DNA of 49,829 nt from SZUA-117 sp964630795 (lineage in GTDB: Bacteria; Pseudomonadota; Gammaproteobacteria; Steroidobacterales; Woeseiaceae): assembly GCA_964630795.1 (NCBI GenBank), contig CAZVWF010000009.1, positions 1 through 49,829 on the forward strand, in the 5' to 3' direction. Position 1 is the first letter of the stretch. Each line of letters opens with the position of its first letter. Of this stretch, positions 17,154 to 25,275 are shown one piece after another. The notes beneath the pieces were generated by a model. It made no database searches. It had not been told where the DNA came from and was given only the letters and a program-made list of their open reading frames with translations. The position numbers and the translations under genes were made by a program.

Positions 17154-18296
17154 ATGTTTGAATTAATGGATGCACACAGCCAAAGCGCGGTCATCAAGGT
17201 GATCGGCGTCGGCGGCGGCGGCGGCAATGCGGTTGCCCACATGGTGAATTCCGGCATCGAGGGTGTCGACTTCATCTGTGCCAATACGGACGCCCAGGCA
17301 CTGAACAGTGCACGGGTGCGAACGGCATTGCAGATTGGCTGCAATATCACGAAGGGACTGGGCGCAGGCGCAGACCCCGACATCGGTCGCCAGGCGGCCA
17401 TGGAAGACCGGGATCGTATCCAGGAAGTGATCGAGGGGGCGGACATGCTCTTTATCACGGCCGGTATGGGCGGCGGTACGGGCACCGGTGCGACGCCTGT
17501 CGTTGCACAGGTCGCCAAGGAGCTCGGGATCCTCACAGTGGCGGTCGTGACGAAGCCTTTCGAGATGGAAGGCGCAAAGCGATTGACGCTTGCTGATCAG
17601 GGCATTGGCGAACTCGGCAAGTACGTGGATTCGCTGATTACTATTCCGAATGAGAAATTGCTGACCGTACTGGGTAGTGAAACGACCCTGCTTGATGCGT
17701 TTCGCTCGGCGAACCAGGTTCTGCAGGGTGCAGTGCAGGGCATCGCGGAACTGATCACAAGGCCCGGTCTGATCAACGTCGACTTTGCCGACGTTCGTAC
17801 GGTCATGGCCGAGATGGGCATGGCAATGATGGGATCGGGTTCGTCTTCCGGGGAGGATCGTGCGCGCGAGGCGGCGGAAGCAGCCGTGTCCAGCCCGCTG
17901 CTGGAAGACATCAACCTGGCCGGTGCGAACGGTATCCTGGTGAACGTGACGGCAGGTATGGATCTCGCCATTGGCGAATTCCAGGAAGTCGGCAACACGG
18001 TCAAGGAGTTTGCTTCCGACGACGCCACGGTCGTGGTCGGAACGGTCATTGATCCGGACATGGCGGATCGCATTCGGGTCACGGTTGTCGCAACCGGCCT
18101 TGGCCAGCATGCGGCCCAGGCTGGATCGCCGATGCGTGTGGTCAAGAAGACCTCTGCGCACGCAGAACCGGACTATGGAACGCTCGATAAGCCGACGGTG
18201 CAACGGAAGCGTGCTGTCGGTGACGGGTTGGAGGAAGGCGGCCTGCAGGAAGACCTGCTGGATATTCCGGCTTTCCTGAGGCGCCAGGCAGACTGA
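17154..18296 (+). CDS. ftsZ: Cell division protein FtsZ
   Basis: Tubulin-like GTPase that forms the division ring. The 380-residue product shows GVGGGGGNAVAHM, the tubulin signature GMGGGTGTGATPVVA, the NVDFADVRTVM loop that completes the GTPase site of the next subunit, and the C-terminal peptide DIPAFLRRQAD that binds FtsA, ZipA and other partners. A variable linker (about 318-365) separates the core from this peptide. It is the first gene of the cluster not overlapping its neighbour: 89 nt with a hairpin precede it, and GGGAGCGG at 17137-17144 is a good ribosome site. Confidence 0.98.
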   Translation: MFELMDAHSQSAVIKVIGVGGGGGNAVAHMVNSGIEGVDFICANTDAQALNSARVRTALQIGCNITKGLGAGADPDIGRQAAMEDRDRIQEVIEGADMLFITAGMGGGTGTGATPVVAQVAKELGILTVAVVTKPFEMEGAKRLTLADQGIGELGKYVDSLITIPNEKLLTVLGSETTLLDAFRSANQVLQGAVQGIAELITRPGLINVDFADVRTVMAEMGMAMMGSGSSSGEDRAREAAEAAVSSPLLEDINLAGANGILVNVTAGMDLAIGEFQEVGNTVKEFASDDATVVVGTVIDPDMADRIRVTVVATGLGQHAAQAGSPMRVVKKTSAHAEPDYGTLDKPTVQRKRAVGDGLEEGGLQEDLLDIPAFLRRQAD

Positions 18297-18367
18297 GCGA
18301 TGGCGTGCTGATCGCGCCTTACTCACTCGTCGCGGTTAGCTAGGCGGTGCCATCAAGCTCCGCTCCG

Positions 18368-18400
18368 GCCGGCCAGGCCGGCGACCCCGGGCCGGCCCGG
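18368..18400 (+). repeat. Two adjacent GC palindromes after ftsZ
   Basis: GCCGGCC-A-GGCCGGC (18368-18382) and CCGGGCCGGCCCGG (18387-18400) are perfect inverted repeats placed 4 nt apart in the 217-bp ftsZ-lpxC spacer; TTTGGTTTCC follows the second. They could fold as terminator-like hairpins for ftsZ, but a proper T-tract is lacking. Confidence 0.5.
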
Positions 18401-18513
18401 TTTGGTTTCCCCCCGGTGCCCCAGGTGGAAGAGGGTTACCCGTGATAGCCTTCCGCATTAATTGCCTGAGGGAGCATCCGTAAGCCATTGAATATGGGGG
18501 CGGTTTTTCGCAA

Positions 18514-19422
18514 ATGCTTCGACAACGCACACTGAAAACTGCAATCCGCGCCACCGGCGTAGGACTGCACACGGGCGAGAAAGTCTATATGACGCTGCGT
18601 CCTGCCGCCGAGAATGCCGGCATCACATTTCGCCGTGTGGACCTCGATGAACCCGTGGACGTGCCGGCGGATCCGTGCCTGGTCGGCGAGACGATGCTCG
18701 GGACAACCCTGGTCAAGGACGGCGTCAAAGTCGCGACCGTTGAACACCTGATGTCTGCGCTGGCCGGCCTCGGCATCGACAATTTGCATGTCGATCTGTC
18801 GGCGCCTGAAGTCCCCATCATGGATGGCAGTGCAGGGCCCTTCGTTTTTCTGCTGCAGTCGGCCGGCATCGAGGAACAGAATGCGGCTAAAAAGTTTATC
18901 CGTATCAGGAAGAAGATCCGCGTCGAAGAAGAAGACAAGTGGGCCGAACTGACGCCCTTCAATGGCTTCAAAGTTAATTTCAGGATTGCGTTCAACCATC
19001 CTGTCTTTAACAAGCTCAGCCAGGATGCTTCGATTGATTTTTCATCGACGTCCTTCTTGAAGGAAGTCAGTCGTGCCAGAACGTTTTGTTTCCTTCGCGA
19101 TGTTGAAGCATTACGTGCCAACAATCTGACACTGGGTGGCAGCATGGACAATGCCATCGTCCTTGATGATTACCGAATTCTGAATGAAGACGGACTGCGT
19201 TATTCCAACGAATTCGTCATCCATAAAATTCTCGATGCCATCGGCGACGTTTATCTGCTCGGCCATACCCTGATCGGGGAGTTTTCGGCACACAAGTCAG
19301 GCCATGACCTGAACAACAAGTTGCTGCGCGCATTGCTGAGCGACGAGACGGCCTGGGAAGAGGTAACGTTTAACGACCCCGCGAAAGCGCCGATCTCCTA
19401 CGCGACGCCGGCCTACGCCTGA
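18514..19422 (+). CDS. lpxC: UDP-3-O-acyl-N-acetylglucosamine deacetylase LpxC
   Basis: Zinc enzyme for the committed step of lipid A synthesis. The 302-residue product has KTAIRATGVGLHTGEKV at the start and the zinc-site histidine of TVEHLMSALAGLGIDN. The other two ligands lie in HKILDAIGD, with the catalytic-site histidine in AHKSGHDLNNKLLRAL. Length matches E. coli (305 aa). It follows ftsZ as in E. coli and Pseudomonas, with a 217-bp spacer, so it probably has its own promoter. The next gene starts 18 nt after its stop. Confidence 0.97.
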   Translation: MLRQRTLKTAIRATGVGLHTGEKVYMTLRPAAENAGITFRRVDLDEPVDVPADPCLVGETMLGTTLVKDGVKVATVEHLMSALAGLGIDNLHVDLSAPEVPIMDGSAGPFVFLLQSAGIEEQNAAKKFIRIRKKIRVEEEDKWAELTPFNGFKVNFRIAFNHPVFNKLSQDASIDFSSTSFLKEVSRARTFCFLRDVEALRANNLTLGGSMDNAIVLDDYRILNEDGLRYSNEFVIHKILDAIGDVYLLGHTLIGEFSAHKSGHDLNNKLLRALLSDETAWEEVTFNDPAKAPISYATPAYA

Positions 19423-19439
19423 TACCGGGCGCCATTGGA

Positions 19440-20321
19440 ATGCCGCGCTCCCTCCGCATCGTACTGCTGATCGCCATTACATTCTTCCTGGCCGCCTGTT
19501 CGGTGGAACAGCCCGCTGTGACACAGGCTGAAGCCGGCAGCGTCAACGATCATGTAAGCTTTTACGGCGTCGGCAAAGTGGCGCGTTTCCAGCAGAACAT
19601 GGATTCGACGTTTGAAGATATGGGTCCTGTGTTCTTCAGCGAAATCTTCATTGCCGCCGGCGGTGAGGTGACGGATGCGGAAGTTCGTTTTCCCGAGCCT
19701 TCCGGTGAAGCGCGCAAACTCGAATATCGCTACTCGGAGTCTGATGAGATCGGTGATGTCATGTACCTGAGCGGTATCGCAGAATCCAATGCGGCGATGG
19801 AGGCCGAATTTCCAACCGGAGCCTACGAATTCACCTTCAGTACGCCTGGCGGGGATGTTGTGGACAGCGTCGTCAGTTTCGCCGGGGGGAATTTTCCGAC
19901 ACAACCCGTCATCATTTTCGAACAGGGTGGTGAGCGAATAGCTTTCGATATGGTTGATGCCAATGAGGCACTGACCATTACCTGGCCACCGTTCACGGAA
20001 GGCGATGCCGATCCGAACGGGATACTCGACGACCTGATTTTCGTCGCGATTGATAGCTGCACGGTGGAGGACATCGTGCACAGTGGCCGCCCGTTCGAGA
20101 AAGAGGACTACCTGACGTTCCGCGCCGAGCGCTACGTCGTACCCGGTGGCACCCTGTTACCGGGCCAGACCTATGTCATGTATGTCGAGCATGCCTTGTT
20201 GCCGCATACGCAGCAGGACTACGGGATGCCTGCCTTCGCGACATTTGCCGCCTCGACGTATATGGACTTCACTACGACCGGCGAGACCGACCCCTCTTAC
20301 TGCGGGTCGTCGTCGAACTAG
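19440..20321 (+). CDS. Predicted outer-membrane lipoprotein of unknown function
   Basis: The 293-residue product begins with a clear lipoprotein signal: basic MPRSLR, a hydrophobic stretch, and the lipobox LAAC with cysteine 20. The residue after the cysteine is serine, which favours sorting to the outer membrane. The mature part is acidic, rich in beta-prone residues, and contains the acidic loop GDADPNGILDD and a possible disulfide pair (the DSCTVED and SYCGSS cysteines). I do not recognise the family. It begins 18 nt after lpxC and ends 42 nt before two sulfatase genes, so it may belong with them. The usual neighbour of lpxC in related genomes is dciA, so this is likely an insertion. Confidence 0.75.
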   Translation: MPRSLRIVLLIAITFFLAACSVEQPAVTQAEAGSVNDHVSFYGVGKVARFQQNMDSTFEDMGPVFFSEIFIAAGGEVTDAEVRFPEPSGEARKLEYRYSESDEIGDVMYLSGIAESNAAMEAEFPTGAYEFTFSTPGGDVVDSVVSFAGGNFPTQPVIIFEQGGERIAFDMVDANEALTITWPPFTEGDADPNGILDDLIFVAIDSCTVEDIVHSGRPFEKEDYLTFRAERYVVPGGTLLPGQTYVMYVEHALLPHTQQDYGMPAFATFAASTYMDFTTTGETDPSYCGSSSN

Positions 20322-20363
20322 ATAAAAAGCGGCAGGACGACCTGGCGCCGGACAGGGGGAGCT

Positions 20364-21662
20364 ATGAATCGGCAGCGCTGTGTGCTGTTTCTGTTGTTGA
20401 TGCTATTTGCCGGATCCGCCAGCGCGTCGGATCGACCTAATGTCGTACTGATCATCGCCGACTACATGGGGTATGCCGACACCGAACCCTACGGTGCGAA
20501 CGACATCCGAACGCCGTCTATCGGTCGTCTCGCGAGCGAAGGCGTCAGGTTCACGGACTTCTATGCGGCTGCACCGGTCTGCGGACCGGCACGTGCCGCG
20601 CTTTATACCGGCAAGTACCCGGCATCCATCGGATTCGAACAGAATATCCGGACCGTGGACGATGGCCTCAATGCATCTGTACCCACATTGTCCCGCTGGC
20701 TTAATGACGCCGGCTACCGAACGGCGCTCTTCGGCAAATGGCACCTCGGATATGGACAGGCGCACAGTCCGGCATCACATGGGTTCGAGACCTTTCTCGG
20801 CCATCTTCACTGGACGATCAGTTACTACAGTCACGTCAATGACCGCGGAGAACCGGGTCTTTACGATAATAACGGTCTTGTCGAGCGGGATGGATATCTC
20901 ACCGACATTCTAAGTGACGAAGCCGCCGCCTTCGTTGCGCGGGACGATGGAAGGCCGTTCTTCATGACGCTGGCTTATAATGCTGCGCTGCCTCCCTACC
21001 AGCCCCCCGGACTGCCGGAGTCGCAATGGGACGAGGGGTGGAACGTCAATGAAGCTGCTCGTGAAGACGTTGTGCAAATGGTCGAACGGATGGATGAGGG
21101 CGTCGGCCGCGTGCTGGATGCCCTCGAGGAAACCGGCCAGGCCGACAACACGCTCGTGATCTACACGCATGATCACGGCGGCCGGCACCTGGTCAATCAC
21201 GGGCCGCTTTTCCACGGCTTCGCCAATCTGTTCGAAGGTGGCATACGCATACCCGCCATTATTCGTTTTCCCGGCCGGTTGTATGCAGGAAGGACTGAAG
21301 CCATGCCGGGTATTGCGATGGACCTGACGGCGACCATCCTGGGCGCGACGGGTCTTGGTGAAATTGCCGACACGCTGGATGGCATCGATCTGTCGCCGTT
21401 ACCCAGCGATCGTGCAGAACGGATACGCCGTCAGTTATTCTGGCAGGCAGACTTTTATGATTTCGGTAAGCAACGCGCCGTGCGCGATGGCCATTTCAAA
21501 TACATCGAGCATGGCAACACGCAGTTCCTGTTCGACCTGCGAGAGGACACCGGAGAGCGTCGCAACCTGTTTCTCGAAGAACCCGGGCTGGCCGCTCGCC
21601 TGCGTGCCCGGCTGATCGAATGGCAGCGCAGCCAAGAAGACACACAAGGAGACCGGCTATGA
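20364..21662 (+). CDS. Secreted sulfatase (S1/alkaline phosphatase superfamily)
   Basis: Probable sulfate ester hydrolase. The 432-residue product has a signal peptide (about 1-22, ending SASASD), the core start RPNVVLIIAD, and the modification site CGPAR, where Cys73 would become formylglycine; GKWHLGYG and the metal site HDHGG follow. Family members normally have two adjacent aspartates after the first strand; here Asp33 is followed by Tyr34 (codon TAC), so one expected calcium ligand is missing. The shortened C-terminal domain contains YIEHGNTQFLFDLREDTGERRNL, typical of the family. Its stop overlaps the next sulfatase by 4 nt. Substrate cannot be told; sulfated polysaccharides are a reasonable guess. 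Confidence 0.88.
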   Translation: MNRQRCVLFLLLMLFAGSASASDRPNVVLIIADYMGYADTEPYGANDIRTPSIGRLASEGVRFTDFYAAAPVCGPARAALYTGKYPASIGFEQNIRTVDDGLNASVPTLSRWLNDAGYRTALFGKWHLGYGQAHSPASHGFETFLGHLHWTISYYSHVNDRGEPGLYDNNGLVERDGYLTDILSDEAAAFVARDDGRPFFMTLAYNAALPPYQPPGLPESQWDEGWNVNEAAREDVVQMVERMDEGVGRVLDALEETGQADNTLVIYTHDHGGRHLVNHGPLFHGFANLFEGGIRIPAIIRFPGRLYAGRTEAMPGIAMDLTATILGATGLGEIADTLDGIDLSPLPSDRAERIRRQLFWQADFYDFGKQRAVRDGHFKYIEHGNTQFLFDLREDTGERRNLFLEEPGLAARLRARLIEWQRSQEDTQGDRL

Positions 21663-23287
21663 AACTCATACGATTACTGCTGGTTTGGAGCCTGCTGACG
21701 GCTTGCCAGCCCGAAACGCCGGAAGCGCCTGAATCCGCTGTGCCAGGATCCGGCCAGCGGCCCAACATCCTCCTGATTGTTGCCGACGATCTTGGCTACA
21801 CGGACCTGGGCGCTTTCGGTAGTGAAATACCGACACCGAATCTCGACACGCTCGCATATTCGGGCATCCGGTTTACCAACTTCCATACTGCATCCTGGTG
21901 TCAGCCGACCCGCGCAATGCTCATGACCGGTGCCGGTGCGGTGGAGACCATCGAGGAGTTGCCGCGCCTCGAGACCGGAAATCGAAATAACGTCCTGCGC
22001 AAGGACTGGGCGAACATGGCAGAGCTTTTGCAGGACGCCGGCTACCAGACGTTCATGTCCGGGAAGTGGGACCTGGGATTGGAAGACCGGTATCGCGTGG
22101 TCGAAAGCGGTTTCGATCGTTCGTTTGCATTGCTGGAAGGTGGCGGCAGTCACTTCGCAGAGTACTTCTGGGGTGAGCGTCTCTTTTACGAAGACGAGGG
22201 ACGCCGACTGACGCTGGAGGATCTGCCGGAGGACTTCTACAGCACCGAGTTCTATACGACCCGAATGCTCGAGTACATCGAGTCTGCGGATGGCGACCGG
22301 CCCTGGTTCGGCTACCTGCCGTACACAGCGCCGCACTGGCCCTTGCAGGTACCGGATGACTGGCTGGATCGACATGCCGGAAAGTACGACGAGGGCTATG
22401 ACATTCTGCGAAGAGACCGTATGCGCCGGGCTGCCGCACTGCGCGTGATGCCGGAAGGCGCAGAACCGGTCGGCTTTACACCGGTGGCGCCGCCCTGGGA
22501 CGAATTATCGGAAGCGCTCCAGCAAAAGTATTCGAGGGCCGAGGAAATCTACGCGTCGATGATCGAGTACATGGATATGAGCATTGGCCGGATCGTCGAC
22601 CACCTCGAATCGACGGGTGAGCTGGACAACACGATTGTTGTCTTCATGGCCGATCACGGCGCCTCGGCTGCGTGGCATGGTATTGGACCGGTGGTCTTTC
22701 CCATCGAGGAGAGCATGGACAACCGACTCGAGAACTTCGGGCGCGCAGGCTCCTTTATCGACAAGGGCATCGGCTTTGGTGAGGCGGCATCCGCACCCTT
22801 GCGGTACTACAAGTCGAGCGCTTATGAGGGCGGCATCAGGGCCGCCACAATCATTCGCTATCCGGGCCTCAGGGGCAACGGTCGTTCCAATGGCTGGCTC
22901 TTGAGCGCGATGGATCTCCTGCCCACGTTCCTGGAGGCTGCCGGAACGTCACACCCGGGTGCGTCAGAATTCAGGGGAAGGTCGATCAGAGACATTCGAG
23001 GTCGTTCATTCTGGAATGACCTCGTGACCGGAGAACCATCCGATCGGTCGGATTACGAGATTGGACTGACCCGCGGTATGGGCGGGTCACTGATCCGCGG
23101 ACGCTACAAGATTATCAATCAGCCGCCACCGAGTAGTGAAAGCTCGCTGGCAAGGGCCGTTGCGGAGCCGACCCCCTGGCGCTTGTATAACATCGCCGAC
23201 GATCCTTCCGAGACCACCGATCTCGCAGCGGATTACCCCGAACTGGTCGAAGAAATGGTCCGCCGCTGGGTATCCGAGTGGAAGTAG
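21659..23287 (+). CDS. Arylsulfatase-like lipoprotein
   Basis: Second sulfatase, 542 aa, probably anchored as a lipoprotein: MKLIRLLLVWSLLTAC gives a lipobox LTAC at Cys16. The core has RPNILLIVADDLGYTDLGAFG with both metal aspartates (43, 44), the formylglycine site CQPTR (Cys81), SGKWDLGLEDRY in place of the usual GKWHLG, and the ADHGASAAWHG metal loop. The segment after it, with APLRYYKSSAYEGGIRAATIIRYPG, resembles arylsulfatases acting on small or polymeric esters. Start ATG 21659 overlaps the previous stop and has AAGGAGA 8 nt upstream. Histidine to aspartate in GKWDLG is unusual for the family. Confidence 0.88.
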   Translation: MKLIRLLLVWSLLTACQPETPEAPESAVPGSGQRPNILLIVADDLGYTDLGAFGSEIPTPNLDTLAYSGIRFTNFHTASWCQPTRAMLMTGAGAVETIEELPRLETGNRNNVLRKDWANMAELLQDAGYQTFMSGKWDLGLEDRYRVVESGFDRSFALLEGGGSHFAEYFWGERLFYEDEGRRLTLEDLPEDFYSTEFYTTRMLEYIESADGDRPWFGYLPYTAPHWPLQVPDDWLDRHAGKYDEGYDILRRDRMRRAAALRVMPEGAEPVGFTPVAPPWDELSEALQQKYSRAEEIYASMIEYMDMSIGRIVDHLESTGELDNTIVVFMADHGASAAWHGIGPVVFPIEESMDNRLENFGRAGSFIDKGIGFGEAASAPLRYYKSSAYEGGIRAATIIRYPGLRGNGRSNGWLLSAMDLLPTFLEAAGTSHPGASEFRGRSIRDIRGRSFWNDLVTGEPSDRSDYEIGLTRGMGGSLIRGRYKIINQPPPSSESSLARAVAEPTPWRLYNIADDPSETTDLAADYPELVEEMVRRWVSEWK

Positions 23288-23399
23288 TCTCGCCACTTAA
23301 TGACTGGCTGCGAATTGAGTTCCGGCGAGGAGTCGGGGCTATACAAAGGTCATGTTGGAGGAGATCCGGCCATTTCACGCCAGCCATGTTGACCGATCT

Positions 23400-23708
23400 T
23401 CATGCTTCCTGACCCTGCGTCACCATCACCCGGACGGATTTCGCATCAAATCCGGCCGAGCCGGCAGCAGCCAGGAGGGTATCGGATTCGAAACGAATTC
23501 TTGACGCCCACGCCGATGAACTGCAGATCGCCACGAGCACATCCTCCTCCCGGATGCTGGCGGCGAGCAGGTTTTCAGCCATTTCCGGACGCATTGCAGC
23601 ACGCAGCGTCGAGGTCAGGGAGTCCAGGTCCTGCGCGGTCTGAATCAGCTGCTCGAGTCTTCCGGAAGCCCCTGAGTTCAGCAGGTTTTCTAGTTTTTTA
23701 ACAGGCAT
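23400..23708 (-). CDS. dciA: DciA-type replicative helicase loader (DUF721)
   Basis: DciA proteins load the DnaB helicase in bacteria that lack DnaC. The 102-residue product consists mainly of the DUF721 KH-like fold: MRPEMAENLLAASIREEDVLVAICSSSAWASRIRFES contains the conserved tryptophan and following basic residues, ending with VRVMVTQG. It lacks the longer C-terminal tail of some homologues. A dciA gene facing away from an M23 peptidase gene and secA, downstream of lpxC, is the arrangement known from Pseudomonas, which supports the call. It runs opposite to its neighbours. Confidence 0.85.
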   Translation of the reverse strand: MPVKKLENLLNSGASGRLEQLIQTAQDLDSLTSTLRAAMRPEMAENLLAASIREEDVLVAICSSSAWASRIRFESDTLLAAAGSAGFDAKSVRVMVTQGQEA

Positions 23709-24022
23709 AAAAAATGTGATCTGGTTGGCGTTTCTGGCTCGATCGAGTGACTGGTTTCCAGGTTCGACAGGTCGGATGTTGTAATCATGCGCCTAATTTT
23801 GCATATTGCCGATCCGATAAAGGGTATACCCGTTGAGAGGCGGGGACGCAAAACTACCGATCCAGGGGACTTGGATGTCCTGTGACATCGGGGCTGGCGC
23901 AGTGCGCGAATCTTGCAGGCATGTAACGATGAAGGGGCACTTCCGGGAGTCGCTGGCCTGTAGGTCAGGTATATATAAATCAACGGCTTATAGGCTGGCA
24001 ATAAGAATTCTGGGATGACTCG
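23709..24022. other. Divergent spacer between dciA and the M23 peptidase gene
   Basis: This 314-bp region must carry the promoters of both flanking genes. It holds a perfect 10-bp palindrome GGGTATACCC (23822-23831) and AT-rich patches around 23786-23803 and 23966-23980 (TATATAAAT). No pair of near-consensus promoter elements stands out and no gene is evident. Confidence 0.5.
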
Positions 24023-24955
24023 ATGAACGTAATGATATTCGGCAAAGGATTTGGAAAACTCCGCCGGGTCAACCTGTCCGGCAGGGTCGCGGCAGCCTTG
24101 GGTACCGTTATTGCGGGCGTTATCGGCGCCCTCACATTTGGCGCAGGATACTGGTATTCCGCGCAGACCGGCTCCGGGGTGAGCTTTTCGGAGGTCGAGA
24201 ACCTCGCGAGTGAACTGGACGACCGGCGCACTGAGATCGCCCAGACCCGCCAGCAGACCGAGGACACGCTGGACGCGCTGGCTATCCGCATCGGACAAAT
24301 GAATGCGCGGGTGATTCGACTTGACGCGCTGGGGCGCCGTCTCACTGAAATGGCCGACCTCGGAGACGGTGAATTCGACTTCGACGGCGTGCCGGGAATC
24401 GGCGGCCCGGAAGAAGAGCCCTATGTTGCCGGTTCCGCAGAAGTGCCCGAACTCATCAATGCGATGGCAGATCTGAACCAGCAGCTGAACAATCGCGAGG
24501 CACAGCTGGGTGCACTGGGAAGCTTGCTGGCCGACCAGAACCTGGCAGATCGAGTTTATCCTCAGGGTCGCCCGGTACGCTCCGGCTGGATGTCTTCCTA
24601 TTTCGGTCGTCGTACGGATCCGCTTACCGGCAAGCCTGCCAACCATCGCGGCGTGGATTTTGCCGGCAGGCAAGGCGATGAAATCATCGCGGTAGCTGAC
24701 GGTGTCGTGACCTGGTCGGCGGACCGTTATGGTTTCGGCATGCTCGTGGAGATCAATCATGGCAACGGTTATTCGACGCGTTACGCTCACAACATGGAAA
24801 ACCTCGTCCAGGTTGGTGATGAAGTGAAGAAAGGCCAGGCTGTGGCTCTCATGGGTAATACCGGCCGGGCGACGGGCCCGAACCTGCATTTCGAGGTTCT
24901 CCAGGATGGTCAAAGAGTGAATCCCGTACCTTTCATCAGGCGGAGCGCTGACTAA
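24023..24955 (+). CDS. M23 (LytM-type) peptidase with membrane anchor
   Basis: Periplasmic cell-wall endopeptidase or amidase activator. The 310-residue product has a basic head, one membrane helix at about 24-45, a coiled-coil-like segment (about 55-115, SEVENLASELDDRRTEIAQ), and a LytM domain (about 185-305). The zinc site HRGVD (HxxxD) and the second histidine of the last motif (GPNLHFEV, His289) are present, as is the YAH histidine. The first histidine of the usual HxH motif is Asn287 (codon AAC at 24881-24883), so catalysis may be altered. The gene lies upstream of secA and divergent from dciA, as in Pseudomonas. The protein could instead act as a regulator of amidases, like EnvC. Confidence 0.9.
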   Translation: MNVMIFGKGFGKLRRVNLSGRVAAALGTVIAGVIGALTFGAGYWYSAQTGSGVSFSEVENLASELDDRRTEIAQTRQQTEDTLDALAIRIGQMNARVIRLDALGRRLTEMADLGDGEFDFDGVPGIGGPEEEPYVAGSAEVPELINAMADLNQQLNNREAQLGALGSLLADQNLADRVYPQGRPVRSGWMSSYFGRRTDPLTGKPANHRGVDFAGRQGDEIIAVADGVVTWSADRYGFGMLVEINHGNGYSTRYAHNMENLVQVGDEVKKGQAVALMGNTGRATGPNLHFEVLQDGQRVNPVPFIRRSAD

Positions 24956-25007
24956 CATACTGACCGGCGCAGGCGGATAGATACTGCATAGGCCACCACC
25001 TCCAAGT

Positions 25008-25047
25008 GCGGGGTGCGGAAGGCGCAGATGTTCCGCGGGTACCCCGC
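25008..25047 (+). terminator. Two-part hairpin after the M23 gene
   Basis: GCGGGGT (25008-25014) pairs with ACCCCGC (25041-25047), and GCGGAA (25015-25020) pairs with TTCCGC (25031-25036), giving 13 bp of stem with a 4-nt bulge and a 10-nt loop. TTTCTCC follows. It may end the M23 transcript, or act in the secA leader if transcription starts upstream. Confidence 0.5.
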
Positions 25048-25082
25048 TTTCTCCGCATTGTCATTCTCGCACCTGCATTGTC

Positions 25083-25099
25083 CGGCCAATTATTGGCCG
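25083..25099. repeat. Perfect inverted repeat upstream of secA
   Basis: CGGCCAAT-T-ATTGGCCG: 8-bp arms around a single base, 28 bp before the candidate -35 element of secA. The form suits a dimeric regulator's binding site, but no partner can be named. Confidence 0.45.
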
Positions 25100-25126
25100 C
25101 CCAATTCGGCTGGAACTGGTACCCCG

Positions 25127-25156
25127 TTGACTTCCGGCCCGAAGCACCAATATAGC
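25127..25156 (+). promoter_or_regulatory. Candidate secA promoter
   Basis: TTGACT at 25127-25132 lies 16 nt before AATATA (25149-25154), or 18 nt before TATAGC (25151-25156). Either pair would start a transcript about 110 nt upstream of the secA start codon. Confidence 0.4.
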
Positions 25157-25275
25157 GGCGCCTGAATGTGCGGCTTTTTGCGCGCTTCAACCGTGCAAAT
25201 TCCTGATCAGTCAGTAAAATACCCGTTTTTTGTGCACCGCTCCGCAGAACCCCTGCGGTCGATCCAGGAGCCCCT

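Larger units (their letters stand above)
24956..25275. other. Spacer upstream of secA rich in inverted repeats
   Basis: A 320-bp gene-free region. It holds a long imperfect hairpin (25008-25047), a perfect 17-bp inverted repeat (25083-25099) and a candidate promoter (25127-25156), listed separately. I see no secM-like leader gene. Confidence 0.6.

Noticed and set aside
17163..18326. Open frame of 387 codons opposite ftsZ
   Set aside because: Almost exactly mirrors ftsZ codon by codon; no motif, no ribosome site, and histidine- and arginine-rich composition.
18368..18400. CRISPR repeats or mobile element end
   Set aside because: Only two different palindromes, no regular spacers, no transposase nearby.
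24956..25275. A secM-like leader gene before secA
   Set aside because: No open frame with signal peptide and arrest motif lies in the spacer.
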